Below are positions 17,478 to 26,755 of a DNA stretch of 64,000 nt, piece after piece. A program made the translations under genes and the position numbers. This DNA is from Croceicoccus gelatinilyticus (lineage in GTDB: Bacteria > Pseudomonadota > Alphaproteobacteria > Sphingomonadales > Sphingomonadaceae): the NCBI RefSeq assembly GCF_018398395.1, contig NZ_JAHCBF010000004.1, forward strand, positions 248,001 to 312,000, given 5' to 3'. Under the pieces are notes generated by a model that saw nothing but the letters and a program-made list of their open reading frames with translations, ran no database searches and was not told where the DNA came from. How positions within the stretch are numbered: position 1 is the stretch's first letter; each line of letters opens with the position of its first letter.

Positions 17478-18482
17478 TCACCCCTTGGCAGCGCGAATCC
17501 CGGTCAGTTTCTTTTCCCACGCCAGCGCATGGCCGATGATCTCTGCCAGATCAGCATGTTTCGGCTGCCACGGCACGGTCGCCATGATGCGGCTGTTGTC
17601 GGAAACGAGGCTGGCGACATCGCCCGCACGGCGCGGTTCCATCCGGCGCGGGACGGGCTGGCCGACGACGGTATCAACTGCATCCAGCACCTCTAGGACC
17701 GAGAAACCGCGCCCATAGCCCACGTTCATCGTCAAGCTACGGTCGGGCTGGTCCATCAGCGCCTCGAGCGCGAGGACGTGCGCTTCGGCAAGGTCCGAGA
17801 CGTGGATGTAGTCGCGCATACCCGTGCCGTCAGGCGTGGGATAATCCTCGCCAAAGACCGCCACCCCGTGCCGCTTGCCCAGCGCTGCCTCCACCGCGAC
17901 CTTGATGAGATGCGTCGCCCCTTGCGTCGACTGCCCCGACCGCGCCCGCGGATCGGCTCCCGCGACGTTGAAGTAGCGCAGGACGCAGTGGTTAATCGGG
18001 TGCGCGGCGCTGACGTCGGCAAGGATGCGCTCGGTCATAAGCTTGCTCATGCCATAGGGGTTTACCGGGACGAGCGGATCGTCCTCGGTCAGCGGCTTGC
18101 ACTCCGGTTCGCCATAGACGGTCGCGGTGGAGGAGAAGATGAAGTGCTTCACCCCCGCGTTCACCGCCGCTTCCATCAGGGTCCGGCTCTTGGCCGTGTT
18201 GTTCTCGTAATACTTGAGCGGGTTTTCGACCGATTCGGGTACGATGATCGATCCGGCAAAGTGCAGGATCGCCTGGATGCCGCGCTCGGCGAAGATGCGG
18301 GCGAGCAGGTCGGTATCGGCAATGTCGCCCTGATAGAGCGTCACGCCTTCGGGAATTGCCCATTCGAAGCCGGTCGACAGGTTGTCGATGACCGACACGT
18401 CCCAGCCGCGATCGACCAGCGCGAGCACCGCGTGGCTGCCGATATATCCTGCCCCGCCTGTCACCAGCACCGGAATGGTCAC
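17478..18482 (-). CDS. galE: GalE, UDP-glucose 4-epimerase
   Basis: 334 residues from a GTG at 18482, supported by AGGGAG eight bases upstream. It begins with the Rossmann motif VTGGAGYIGSHA. The active-site Ser/Thr (SSTATVYG) and YxxxK (YGMSKLMTE) are present, and RYFNVAGAD is the GalE-specific stretch. It interconverts UDP-glucose and UDP-galactose for surface polysaccharide or galactose metabolism. No other sugar-nucleotide gene is adjacent. Confidence 0.95.
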   Translation of the reverse strand: MTIPVLVTGGAGYIGSHAVLALVDRGWDVSVIDNLSTGFEWAIPEGVTLYQGDIADTDLLARIFAERGIQAILHFAGSIIVPESVENPLKYYENNTAKSRTLMEAAVNAGVKHFIFSSTATVYGEPECKPLTEDDPLVPVNPYGMSKLMTERILADVSAAHPINHCVLRYFNVAGADPRARSGQSTQGATHLIKVAVEAALGKRHGVAVFGEDYPTPDGTGMRDYIHVSDLAEAHVLALEALMDQPDRSLTMNVGYGRGFSVLEVLDAVDTVVGQPVPRRMEPRRAGDVASLVSDNSRIMATVPWQPKHADLAEIIGHALAWEKKLTGIRAAKG

Positions 18483-18648
18483 TCTTGAAACTCCCTCTGT
18501 AATTCGATGGCCGATCGATAGCGCCTGCCCCCGCGCCGTTAAAGGGGTAGCGGCCGACTATATCGGGTAGGAAGCAAGTGTGTGCGGAGAAACGGTTTAT
18601 TTACCAAACAAACGTTACACGCCCCCTCAAGGCATCAGGGGTCGCACG

Positions 18649-19611
18649 ATGGAAGATCGCCGCACGGACCGGCACGACATTTCCGCGCAGGGCAAGTTCC
18701 GGGCAGGCATGGGCCTTGCCCTGTCGGTCAACGTGTCCGACCTCAACGCGCATGGCTGCAAGCTGACCGACATTCCGCGTAACATGGCGACGGGCGACCG
18801 TATCTCGCTGCGCATCGGCAGCATCGGCCCGATCGAGGCGCTGGTCCGCTGGGTCGAACGTTCTCAGGCCGCGGGGCTGGAGTTCGAGACACCGCTGCAC
18901 GATGCGATCCTTGCCCATGTCGTCGAACAGAACCGGACGGCGACCAAGGCTTTCAACGCAGAGATTTCGCATTACGAATCGGATCTCTCCGCCCTGAAGA
19001 ACCGCCGCGTTGCCGCGCGCGATGAAGCCGTGCGGGCCCAGGCGATATCTGTTGCGTCGTCTTCGGTAACCGAACCGGCACCGCCCGCGCCGGAGCCGGA
19101 GCCGGAGGCAAAGCCCGTCAGCGAATTGATGCCGCCCGAAAGACGGCAGGATATCCGCCGCGCACATAACGAAGACGTCATGCTGTTCGACGAGACGCAG
19201 CGTCCCGCCCAAGCAGCGATCCTCGACAAGTCGACGACGGGCTATCGCATCCAGTTCGAAGGCGACGGGATCGAGGTTGGATCGACACTGGGCATCCTGT
19301 TCGGCGACAATCGCCTGCAGGAAGGCGAAGTGGTGTGGAACTACGGGTCCATGTACGGCGTGCGGCTGAAGACCGACATCGACGAGCTTGTCGCAGGGAG
19401 CAGATCAGCGAGCGAGACCGCATTCTTGCCTGCCGGTGAGAGCTCCCCCACGGTCAGCATGATCGCCAAGGACATGCCGAACCTTCCGACCGAGCAGCTT
19501 CAGAAGTTCCTCGACCTGTTCGAGGCAGCGAAGCAGAAGGACTATTCGGTCGTCCACATCCGGATCGAGGAAGACGCGATCGAGATGGTGGTTTCAAGCC
19601 GCCAACCCTGA
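18649..19611 (+). CDS. tandem PilZ-domain protein, probable cyclic-di-GMP receptor
   Basis: 320 residues from the ATG at 18649. Two PilZ motif pairs are visible. The first has RRTDRHD at residues 4-10 and DLNAHGCKL near 34. The second has ERRQDIRRAH near 165 and DKSTTGYRI near 195. The second matches RxxxR plus DxSxxG exactly; the first has Asn in place of Ser. A Pro/Glu linker (PAPPAPEPEPEAKP) separates the halves. It lacks a signal peptide and membrane segments, so it should act in the cytoplasm, coupling c-di-GMP to an unknown output. Family call firm, role inferred. Confidence 0.82.
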   Translation: MEDRRTDRHDISAQGKFRAGMGLALSVNVSDLNAHGCKLTDIPRNMATGDRISLRIGSIGPIEALVRWVERSQAAGLEFETPLHDAILAHVVEQNRTATKAFNAEISHYESDLSALKNRRVAARDEAVRAQAISVASSSVTEPAPPAPEPEPEAKPVSELMPPERRQDIRRAHNEDVMLFDETQRPAQAAILDKSTTGYRIQFEGDGIEVGSTLGILFGDNRLQEGEVVWNYGSMYGVRLKTDIDELVAGSRSASETAFLPAGESSPTVSMIAKDMPNLPTEQLQKFLDLFEAAKQKDYSVVHIRIEEDAIEMVVSSRQP

Positions 19612-19629
19612 TTTGCTGCTTCTGACCGG

Positions 19630-20841
19630 TCAGGCAGGCCGCGTTTCAAGCGCCTTGCCGCGGCCCGCATAAGTGCCCAGCCGCCACAGCTTTTCCAACG
19701 GCCCTTGCGCGTGGCGGGCAAGGTAATGCCGCGCGAACAGCAGCTGCAGCGCATAGAACGCCAGCGCCAGCGGCACGAAACCCGATGGCGAGACATGCGT
19801 CGCCAGCCCGCCCCAGACGCCGGTGAAGACGAGGATTCCGAACACCGATTGCGAAATGTAGAGCGTAAGCGCCATGCGTCCCGCAGGCGCCAGCGCCCCC
19901 GCCAGCCGCGATCCCGGTCGCGAGGTCCAGAGTAGCAACGTTGCGCCATATCCGATCGCAAGTGGCACCGTGCCGATGATCGCAGGCACGCTGTTCGGCC
20001 CGCCGCCGACGACCGCGAACCACAGGCAGAACGGCATCCCCACCGCGAAACCGCCCAGCGCCGCGTTGCGCAGCGCCATGACCGGCAGCGGCTTTCCGTT
20101 CAGCAGCAGCATCCGCGCAAAGGCCATGCCCAGCAGCATACAGCCCAGCACGCGCGGGAAACGCCAGCCATCGAGCAGGTTCGCCAGCCGCACCACCGGA
20201 CCTGCGCCCTGCCATGCGAGGTACGATCCGAAATCGGGCCGCGCGATCCATTCGGCAGGGCCCATGAACTGCGTGCCGGTCTGCTCGCTCAGCCACCGGA
20301 AAGCCCCGGCCCAGAGCGTGCGGCCGGTCCATTCGGACAGCTGCGCATCAAAAAGCGGCACCAGCAGCAATGGCGAGAATACCAGCAATGCGCCCACGGC
20401 CAGCAGCGCCTTTTCCGAAAGCTTGCGGAACAGCGGCAGGATGAACCCCATCAGCGCATAGAGCGTCAGGATATCGCCCAGCCACACGACGATCATGTGG
20501 ATCAGCCCGATGAGGAGGAGCAGCGTCATCCGGCGATAGAACACCGCCAGCCCCTGCCCGCCGCGCTTGTCGATCCGGTCCAGCTGCAAGGCGAACCCTG
20601 CCCCGAACAGCATCGAGAACAGCGAATAGAACTTCGCCTCGATCAGTCCCAGCTCGATCCCGTGCCAGCCTTCGACCACCCATGCAGAGGCCATCGCCAG
20701 TTGCTGTTCGTGGTTCAGGAACACCCAGGCCGAAAAGAACCCGATATTGGCGAGGAATATGCCCAGCAGCGCAAACCCGCGCAGCGCGTCGAGCGCGACG
20801 ATACGCTCGTTACCCGGTGTGGAACCCCCGACTTCGCCCAT
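19630..20841 (-). CDS. DUF418 family membrane protein (YeiB-like)
   Basis: 403 residues from the ATG at 20841, with a G-rich ribosome-binding site (AGGGGGGC) upstream. It begins NERIVALDALRGFALLGIFL, the sequence typical of DUF418 proteins, and has about ten helices, with RMTLLLLIGLIHMI and GRMALTLYISQSVFGI as landmark segments. The C-terminal LYISQS segment belongs to the DUF418 domain. Such proteins resemble acyltransferase-3 membrane enzymes, but their function is not established. Confidence 0.87.
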   Translation of the reverse strand: MGEVGGSTPGNERIVALDALRGFALLGIFLANIGFFSAWVFLNHEQQLAMASAWVVEGWHGIELGLIEAKFYSLFSMLFGAGFALQLDRIDKRGGQGLAVFYRRMTLLLLIGLIHMIVVWLGDILTLYALMGFILPLFRKLSEKALLAVGALLVFSPLLLVPLFDAQLSEWTGRTLWAGAFRWLSEQTGTQFMGPAEWIARPDFGSYLAWQGAGPVVRLANLLDGWRFPRVLGCMLLGMAFARMLLLNGKPLPVMALRNAALGGFAVGMPFCLWFAVVGGGPNSVPAIIGTVPLAIGYGATLLLWTSRPGSRLAGALAPAGRMALTLYISQSVFGILVFTGVWGGLATHVSPSGFVPLALAFYALQLLFARHYLARHAQGPLEKLWRLGTYAGRGKALETRPA

Positions 20842-20985
20842 TGCCAGCCCCCCTTCGGCCGATGAAGCGGCGAAGCTATGCCCGCGCGGCCTTGCTGGCA
20901 ATAGTACCCTGCCCCTTGCGATTTGCCCTGAGAAACCCCAAGTTTTGGCGGTAATTGAGCGCCTTGCGCGCCGGGAGACCATCAG

Positions 20986-21594
20986 ATGCTGAACAGGAAA
21001 GCGATCCTTGCCGCCGCCTGCCTTGCGCCGATCATGACGCTGGGTGCCTGCGCGACGCCGACCGGTCCGGTCGAAGTCACGCGCTTCCACGCCGAGGAAA
21101 AGATCGCGCTGCTAGGACGCGGCTCGATCGCGGTCGAAGCCGGGCCCGGCATGGAAGCGGACTCGCTCGAACTCAACAGCTACCGCGCAGCAGTGGGCCG
21201 CGAACTGGCAAAGCTGGGCTACAAGGAAGTGGGCGCAGGCGAAGGTTCGCAAGTCGCCGAAGTGCGCGTACGCCGCGCCGTCATGTCGCCGATGCGCGAA
21301 GGCGGGCCGGTCAGCGTGGGTGTCGGCGGTTCGACCGGCAGCTACGGATCGGGCGTGGTCGTCGGGGTCGGTATCGACCTGTCGGGCAGGCCAAAGGACC
21401 AGGTCATGACCGAACTGGCCGTCACCATCCGCTAGCGCCTGACCGGCGAACCGCTTTGGGAAGGCCGCGCGCAATTCTCGGTAAAGGCCGGTGCGCCGCT
21501 GGCCGAAACGCAGCTTGCCGCCGCGCACCTTGCCGAAGCACTCTTCGTGGACTTTCCCGGAGAGTCGGGCGAAACCTTCGAAGTGAAACAGTAA
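20986..21594 (+). pseudogene. DUF4136-like lipoprotein gene interrupted by an in-frame TAG
   Basis: The 149-codon open part starts at 20986 with a lipoprotein signal peptide ending in a lipobox (TLGAC) and continues through AVGRELAKLGYKEVG and a Gly/Ser/Val-rich segment. It stops at TAG 21433-21435. The same frame then continues for 52 more codons to TAA at 21592-21594: RLTGEPLWEGRAQFS, then QLAAAHLAEALFVDFPG. The post-stop piece has the W-x-G strand and terminal helix expected at the end of DUF4136-type proteins, so the stop splits one ancestral gene. It may be a fresh nonsense mutation, a sequencing error, or a truncated but expressed protein. No frameshift is needed to join the parts. Confidence 0.75.
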
Positions 21595-21614
21595 GCGACT
21601 TGCAGGTTTAACGC

Positions 21615-22760
21615 GTGGCCGATCCGATCCGCATCGACGCCGCTTTCGACAGCGGCAACATCGAAGTCCTTGGCATCGACCATGCCGAGGCGACCCTTTC
21701 GATCCGCAAGGACCGCGAGAGCGAGTTCTACCAGTGGTTCCACTTCCGCGTATCAGGCGTGCGGGGCCGCGAACTGGTGCTGAAGATCACGGGTCTGAAC
21801 AAGAGCGCCTATCCCGGCGGCTGGCCCGATTACGATGCGCGCGTGTCCGAGGACCGTGTCGACTGGCGCCGCGCGGCAACCTCGTTCGACGCGCACGAAA
21901 AGGAAGGCACGCTGACCATCCGGCACCGCCCGTCGGGCGACGTCGCGTGGTTTGCCTATTTCGCGCCCTATTCGATGGAGCGTCACCACGACCTCGTCAC
22001 CCGCACCGCGCAGGCCGAAGGGGCAAGCCACTCGGTGCTGGGACACAGCCTCGACGGTCAGCCGATCGATTGCCTGACATTCGGGTCGGGCGAAAAGCAG
22101 GTCTGGCTCTATGCGCGCCAGCATCCGGGCGAATCGATGGCCGAATGGTGGATGGAAGGCGCGCTTGAGGCCTTGGCCGATGGCAGCGACGAATTGACGC
22201 AGCGTTTGTGCAAGGCCGCGACGATCCATGTCGTGCCCAATTGCAACCCAGACGGGTCGCAGCGCGGACACCTTCGCACCAATGCGGTCGGCGTGAACCT
22301 CAACCGCGAATGGCACGAACCCAGCAAGGAAGGCTCGCCCGAAGTGCTGGCGATCCGCAATGCGATGGACGCGACCGGCGTGGATTTCGCCATGGACGTC
22401 CACGGGGACGAGGCGATCCCGCATGTCTTCATCGCAGGTTTCGAAGGCATTCCCGACGTGAAGGTCACCCAGCTCGACAGCTATGACCGGTTCCTCGCGT
22501 TGCTGAATGCCGAAACGCCCGATTTCCAGCGCGACAAGGGCTATCCCACCGCCGCACCGGGCAAGGGCAACCTGTCGATGTCGACCAACCAGGTCGCCCA
22601 CCGCTTCGGCGCGACGGCGATGACGCTGGAAATGCCGTTCAAGGACCACGACGACGCGCCCGATGCTGTCCGCGCGTGGAGCCCGGAACGTTCGAAGGCG
22701 CTGGGCCGCTCGTGCCTTGCCTCGATCGCCGACTGGCTGGACGGCAGGGACGTCCGCTAA
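21615..22760 (+). CDS. M14-family zinc carboxypeptidase (cytosolic carboxypeptidase-like)
   Basis: 381 residues from a GTG at 21615. An N-terminal beta-domain of about 120 residues ([24 protein letters not shown]) precedes the peptidase domain, as in the nucleotide-binding-CCP group of M14. The zinc ligands are in [12 protein letters not shown] (HxxE) with a later His in MDVHGDE, NLNREW carries the substrate-binding Asn-Arg, and TLEMPF carries the catalytic Glu. No signal peptide, so it should act in the cytoplasm on peptide C-termini. Substrate unknown. Confidence 0.87.
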   Translation: MADPIRIDAAFDSGNIEVLGIDHAEATLSIRKDRESEFYQWFHFRVSGVRGRELVLKITGLNKSAYPGGWPDYDARVSEDRVDWRRAATSFDAHEKEGTLTIRHRPSGDVAWFAYFAPYSMERHHDLVTRTAQAEGASHSVLGHSLDGQPIDCLTFGSGEKQVWLYARQHPGESMAEWWMEGALEALADGSDELTQRLCKAATIHVVPNCNPDGSQRGHLRTNAVGVNLNREWHEPSKEGSPEVLAIRNAMDATGVDFAMDVHGDEAIPHVFIAGFEGIPDVKVTQLDSYDRFLALLNAETPDFQRDKGYPTAAPGKGNLSMSTNQVAHRFGATAMTLEMPFKDHDDAPDAVRAWSPERSKALGRSCLASIADWLDGRDVR

Positions 22761-22813
22761 AGGCGTTAACGCACGTTAAGTTTTTGGTAGGAAATCGGGT
22801 CCATATTGGATCC

Positions 22814-22951
22814 ATGGCAAAGAGAATCGCCCGCGCTGTTACCTACCCGATCCACCACCGTGGTGTGGCGGCGGCGAACACCGTGCGTTTCGTGATCGTG
22901 GCCGGCTCTGCCGTCGCCGTGATCATGGCGGGCCCGTTCCTGCCTTTCTGA
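22814..22951 (+). CDS. 45-residue single-helix membrane protein, candidate small gene
   Basis: Starts at ATG 22814. A basic N-terminus (MAKRIARAVTYPIHHRG) is followed by one hydrophobic helix ending MAGPFLPF. There is no strong ribosome-binding site (GGATCC lies very close to the ATG). The basic-then-hydrophobic layout and full stop favour a real small protein, but I do not recognise a family. It lies alone between the M14 peptidase and dapE genes. Confidence 0.5.
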   Translation: MAKRIARAVTYPIHHRGVAAANTVRFVIVAGSAVAVIMAGPFLPF

Positions 22952-23025
22952 GCCCTTCTCTACAATCCGAGCTTAGGCTGCCTTGCGCAGTTCCCTTGGC
23001 GCACGCCTTGCGCTAACCGCTGCGC

Positions 23026-24153
23026 ATGTCCGATGCATCTCCGCTTGCGCTGGCCCAGCGCCTGATCGCCTGTCCCAGTGTCACGCCCGCCACCGGCGGC
23101 GTTTTTGCCGAGATGGAGGCGATGCTGGCCCCGCTCGGCTTCGAAGTCCTGCGCACGGTCGACGGCGAAGCGCCCGACGGGCCGGTCGAGAACCTGCTCG
23201 CCACGCGCAAGGGGCCGGAAGGTTCGCGCCACTTCGCCTTTGCCGGACACCTCGACGTCGTTCCGCCGGGCGAGGGGTGGACCAGCGATGCCTTCGAACC
23301 CGAAATCCGCGGCGACCTGCTCTACGGGCGCGGCGCGGTCGACATGAAAGGCTCGATCGCCTGCATGGTCGCCGCCATCGCCGACATTCCGGCAGAGGCA
23401 GGCACGATCACTCTCATCATCACCGGCGACGAGGAAGGCCCCGCGCGCCACGGCACGCTGGCCCTCATGGACCACATGGCAGAGCGAGGCATCGTGCCCG
23501 ACCTGTGCCTCGTCGGCGAACCGACCAGCGTTCACCGCCTTGGCGACATGATGAAGATCGGGCGGCGCGGATCGGTCAACATCTTCCTCGGCGTCGACGG
23601 CGTTCAGGGCCACGTCGCCTATCCGCACCTTGCCGACAATCCCGCGCCCAAACTGGTCGCGATGCTGGCCGAACTCGACGCGCTCGTGCTCGACGAAGGG
23701 ACTGACTGGTTCCAGCCCTCGAACCTCGAGATTACCGAGATCGGAATCGGCAATCCCGCGCACAACGTCATCCCCGCCAAGGCAGAGGCACGCATCTCGA
23801 TCCGCTTCAACGACCTCCACTCGGGCGCGAGCCTGTCGGAAAAGGTCACGAAGATCGCCGAAAGCCACGGCGGCTGGGCGCGTCCGGTCATCAGCGGCGA
23901 ACCGTTCCTCACCGCACCGGGCAAGTTCTCCGACATGCTGGCCGACGCCATCCGCACCGAAACCGGCGTGGAGCCCGAACTGTCGACCAGCGGCGGGACG
24001 TCGGACGCACGCTTCCTCAAGAACGTGTGTCCGGTGATCGAATTCGGCCTCAACAACGCGACGATGCACAAGCGCGACGAGGCCGTGGCGGTCGCTGATC
24101 TCGACGTGCTGACCCGCATCTACGCCCGCGTCGCCAAGGCCGCGCTGGCCTGA
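23026..24153 (+). CDS. dapE: DapE, succinyl-diaminopimelate desuccinylase
   Basis: 375 residues, the standard length. M20 metal ligands are in FAGHLDVVPPG (His, Asp), the shared Asp in GAVDMKGS, ITGDEEGPA (catalytic and metal Glu), and the terminal His in NNATMHKRDE. TSGGTSDARF is a DapE signature. It removes succinate from N-succinyl-LL-2,6-diaminopimelate in lysine and peptidoglycan synthesis. dapB lies about 5 kb away in the same window, but not in the same operon. Confidence 0.96.
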   Translation: MSDASPLALAQRLIACPSVTPATGGVFAEMEAMLAPLGFEVLRTVDGEAPDGPVENLLATRKGPEGSRHFAFAGHLDVVPPGEGWTSDAFEPEIRGDLLYGRGAVDMKGSIACMVAAIADIPAEAGTITLIITGDEEGPARHGTLALMDHMAERGIVPDLCLVGEPTSVHRLGDMMKIGRRGSVNIFLGVDGVQGHVAYPHLADNPAPKLVAMLAELDALVLDEGTDWFQPSNLEITEIGIGNPAHNVIPAKAEARISIRFNDLHSGASLSEKVTKIAESHGGWARPVISGEPFLTAPGKFSDMLADAIRTETGVEPELSTSGGTSDARFLKNVCPVIEFGLNNATMHKRDEAVAVADLDVLTRIYARVAKAALA

Positions 24154-24257
24154 TCCGCGTTCACGGCTGAGGGCATAAGCCCCGGCCGCCCTTGCAGGCA
24201 GGGCATCGCGCAGGCACAACCGCCGCTTCGTCACGTCTGCGCGAAGGGTCGCCCCAC

Positions 24258-25496
24258 ATGCTCCGTTTCTGGTTTTCCATCCCCCTCTGGCAGCGCGTGA
24301 TCGGCGCGCTCATCCTCGGCGTTGCGCTGGGGCTGTTCTGGGGACCGGAGGCCGAGGCGATCAAGTGGATCGGCGACTTCTTCATCGCCTCGATCAAGAT
24401 GCTGGTCGTGCCGCTGATCTTCTTCAGCCTGGTGTCGGGCGTGACCTCGATCGGCAACCTCAAGAAACTCGGCTCGGTCGGCGGGCGGGCACTTCTGTTC
24501 TTCCTCGTCACCAGCCAGGTCGCGGTGTGGCTCGGCCTGCTGCTCGGCACCGTCTTCGCGCCGGGCGTGGGGCTGGACCAGAGCCGGATCAAGATGGGCG
24601 ACATTCCCGAGCCCAAGACCGAAGGCTGGCGCGAGATGATCCTGTCGATCGTCCCGCAAAGCCCGGTGCAGGTCATGGCCGATGCCAATGTCCTGCCGCT
24701 GATCGTCTTTGCCCTGCTGATCGGCATCGGCATCCTGATGGCCAAGGAAGAAGGCCAGCCGCTGATCCGCATTTTCGATGCGGGGTCCATCGTGATGCAG
24801 AAGATCACGATCGTGGTGATGGAACTGACCCCCTTCGGCGTCTTCGCGCTGATGGCGTGGGTCGCAGGCACGTTCGGGGTCGACGCACTCTTCGCCCTCG
24901 CCAAGCTGGTGGCGCTCAACTACGCGGGCTGCCTGATCCTGATCGGCGTGGTCTACGTCGGCATCCTGAAGTTCCTGGCCAAGGTCCCCGTCGGCGACTT
25001 CTTCCGCGGCATGATCGACGCGCTGGCCGTTGCCTATTCGACCGCATCGTCGAGCGCGACACTGCCCGTCACCCTGCGCTGCCTCCAGCGCAACGTCGGC
25101 GTCAGCCCGTCGGTCTCCAGCTTCACCGCTTCGCTTGGCGCGACGATCAACATGGACGGCACGGCGATGTATCTCGGCCTTGCCACCGTGTTTGGCGCGC
25201 AGATCTTCGGGGTGCAGCTCGACATGGTCGACTACCTGATGGTCGCGATCACCGCGACCCTGGGCTCGATCGGCGCGGCGGGCATTCCGGGCACCGGCCT
25301 CATCATGATGACGCTGGTCTTCGGCACCGTCGGCGTGCCGCTGGAAACGATCGCCTTCGTCGCGGGCGTGGACCGCCTGATGGACATGATGCGGACCGTC
25401 ACCAACGTGACGAGCGATTCGACCGTGGCAACGGCAGTCGCGGCATCGCTGGACGAACTCGACCGCGAAGAACTGGTCAGCCACGATGATGTGTGA
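24258..25496 (+). CDS. dicarboxylate/amino acid:cation symporter (DAACS/GltPh family)
   Basis: 412 residues from the ATG at 24258; the frame is open upstream. The family's Ser-rich re-entrant loop is TASSSATLPVTLRC and the second hairpin region contains INMDGTAMYLG, followed by GAAGIPGTGLIM and DRLMDMMRTVTNVTSD. It should import C4-dicarboxylates, glutamate or aspartate with Na+ or H+. The stop overlaps the start of the next small membrane gene (TGATG). Confidence 0.93.
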   Translation: MLRFWFSIPLWQRVIGALILGVALGLFWGPEAEAIKWIGDFFIASIKMLVVPLIFFSLVSGVTSIGNLKKLGSVGGRALLFFLVTSQVAVWLGLLLGTVFAPGVGLDQSRIKMGDIPEPKTEGWREMILSIVPQSPVQVMADANVLPLIVFALLIGIGILMAKEEGQPLIRIFDAGSIVMQKITIVVMELTPFGVFALMAWVAGTFGVDALFALAKLVALNYAGCLILIGVVYVGILKFLAKVPVGDFFRGMIDALAVAYSTASSSATLPVTLRCLQRNVGVSPSVSSFTASLGATINMDGTAMYLGLATVFGAQIFGVQLDMVDYLMVAITATLGSIGAAGIPGTGLIMMTLVFGTVGVPLETIAFVAGVDRLMDMMRTVTNVTSDSTVATAVAASLDELDREELVSHDDV

Positions 25497-25921
25497 TGAC
25501 GGAGGCTGACCATGGCTACCGGCGGCCCCGCATCGTCAGTCTGTTGAAGAGTGCCGCCTGGGCCAGCTTTGCCGGTTCGGTCTTGGGGTCGATCCTGTTC
25601 TGGCTGGTCTATTATATCGCACTCAAGCCACCTTCGCTGGGCATTGCCTTGAGCGGGCTATCTATCTTTTTCCCCTTAAGCATCGCACTGTCCTTCGGGA
25701 TATGCCTCTTGGCGAGCCTGCTGATCGGAATACCGCTGGCGATCCTGCTCGATCGCCTCGGCTGGGCGAACGGCGTGATCTTCGTCCTCATCGGAACCCT
25801 TGCAGGGGCAGCCATCCTCGCCGCCGCAGTCGGGGTCACGGCCTTGATGCTGGGAACGGGCGCGATCTACGGTTTCGTCTGCTCGTTACTGTTCTGGCGC
25901 CTTCGCCCGGAACCCGCCTGA
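25496..25921 (+). CDS. small hypothetical membrane protein
   Basis: 141 residues from the ATG at 25496, which overlaps the symporter stop by one base, so the two are probably cotranslated. About four hydrophobic helices (residues roughly 20-42, 48-72, 74-90, 95-130) and short loops. No recognised domain. A helper of the symporter is conceivable only from position. Convergent with the enoyl-CoA hydratase gene. Confidence 0.65.
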   Translation: MTEADHGYRRPRIVSLLKSAAWASFAGSVLGSILFWLVYYIALKPPSLGIALSGLSIFFPLSIALSFGICLLASLLIGIPLAILLDRLGWANGVIFVLIGTLAGAAILAAAVGVTALMLGTGAIYGFVCSLLFWRLRPEPA

Positions 25922-25929
25922 GCCGCGCC

Positions 25930-26724
25930 TCAATCGAAGTTCGGCGCCCGCTTCTCCAGCACGGCCCGCACGCCTTCCTCATGCTCTTTCGTGTGGTGCA
26001 TCAGCCCTTGCGTCGATGCCGCCAGTTCCAGCGCGCCGTCGTAACTCATCGTCTGGCCCTGCCGCAGCATCGCCTTCGTCGCGCGTAGCTGCGCCGAGGG
26101 CTGCGCGGCGATTTCTGCGGCCAGCGTCCGCGCCTCGTCCATCAGCGCATCGGGTTCGACCACGCGGGAGATCAGTCCCCAGTCCATCGCCTGTGCGGCA
26201 TCGATGACGCGGCCGGTATAGAACAGTTCGGCCGCACGGCTCATGCCGATGACGCGGGGCAGGATCCACGTCCCGCCATCGCCGGGGACCAGCCCGATCT
26301 TCAGGAAGGTCACGCCGAACTTCGCTTTGCGGGACGCAATCCGCACGTCGGCAAGGCAGGCAAGGTCGCACCCAAGGCCAATGGCCGGACCGTTGACCGC
26401 CGCCACAACCGGCACGTCCAGCCCGTAAAGCGCGCGCAAGGCGACGTGGATATTCCCACGATAGCCGTCGCGGATATCGGATGGATCGCCCGCGAAATTG
26501 CCCTCGCGCGCCAGCATGGCTTTCAGGTCGCCGCCTGCCGAAAAGGCCCGCCCCTCGCCCGTCAGGATCACCGCCCGCACGCGCTTGTCGCGGGTGATCT
26601 CTGCGCAGGCCGCGGCAATCGCGGCCCCGTCGCCGTCCTCGCCCAGCGCGTTCATCGTATCGGGGCGAGTCAGGGTCAGCGTGGCGACAGCGCCGTCCAT
26701 TTCGAGCTTCACGATATCGGACAC
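25930..26724 (-). CDS. enoyl-CoA hydratase/isomerase family protein
   Basis: 264 residues from a GTG at 26724, chosen because AGGAGA lies nine bases upstream; an in-frame ATG is at 26703. It has the crotonase oxyanion-hole segments GRAFSAGGDLKAM and VNGPAIGLGCDLACL. FLKIGLVPGDGGTWILPR carries a Gly/Asp where hydratases have the second catalytic Glu, so the exact activity (hydratase, isomerase or other crotonase) is open. Located 31 bases after the XdhC gene on the same strand. Confidence 0.87.
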   Translation of the reverse strand: MSDIVKLEMDGAVATLTLTRPDTMNALGEDGDGAAIAAACAEITRDKRVRAVILTGEGRAFSAGGDLKAMLAREGNFAGDPSDIRDGYRGNIHVALRALYGLDVPVVAAVNGPAIGLGCDLACLADVRIASRKAKFGVTFLKIGLVPGDGGTWILPRVIGMSRAAELFYTGRVIDAAQAMDWGLISRVVEPDALMDEARTLAAEIAAQPSAQLRATKAMLRQGQTMSYDGALELAASTQGLMHHTKEHEEGVRAVLEKRAPNFD

Positions 26725-26755
26725 GGGTGCATTCTCCTGTGGCGCGAAGGGCCGG

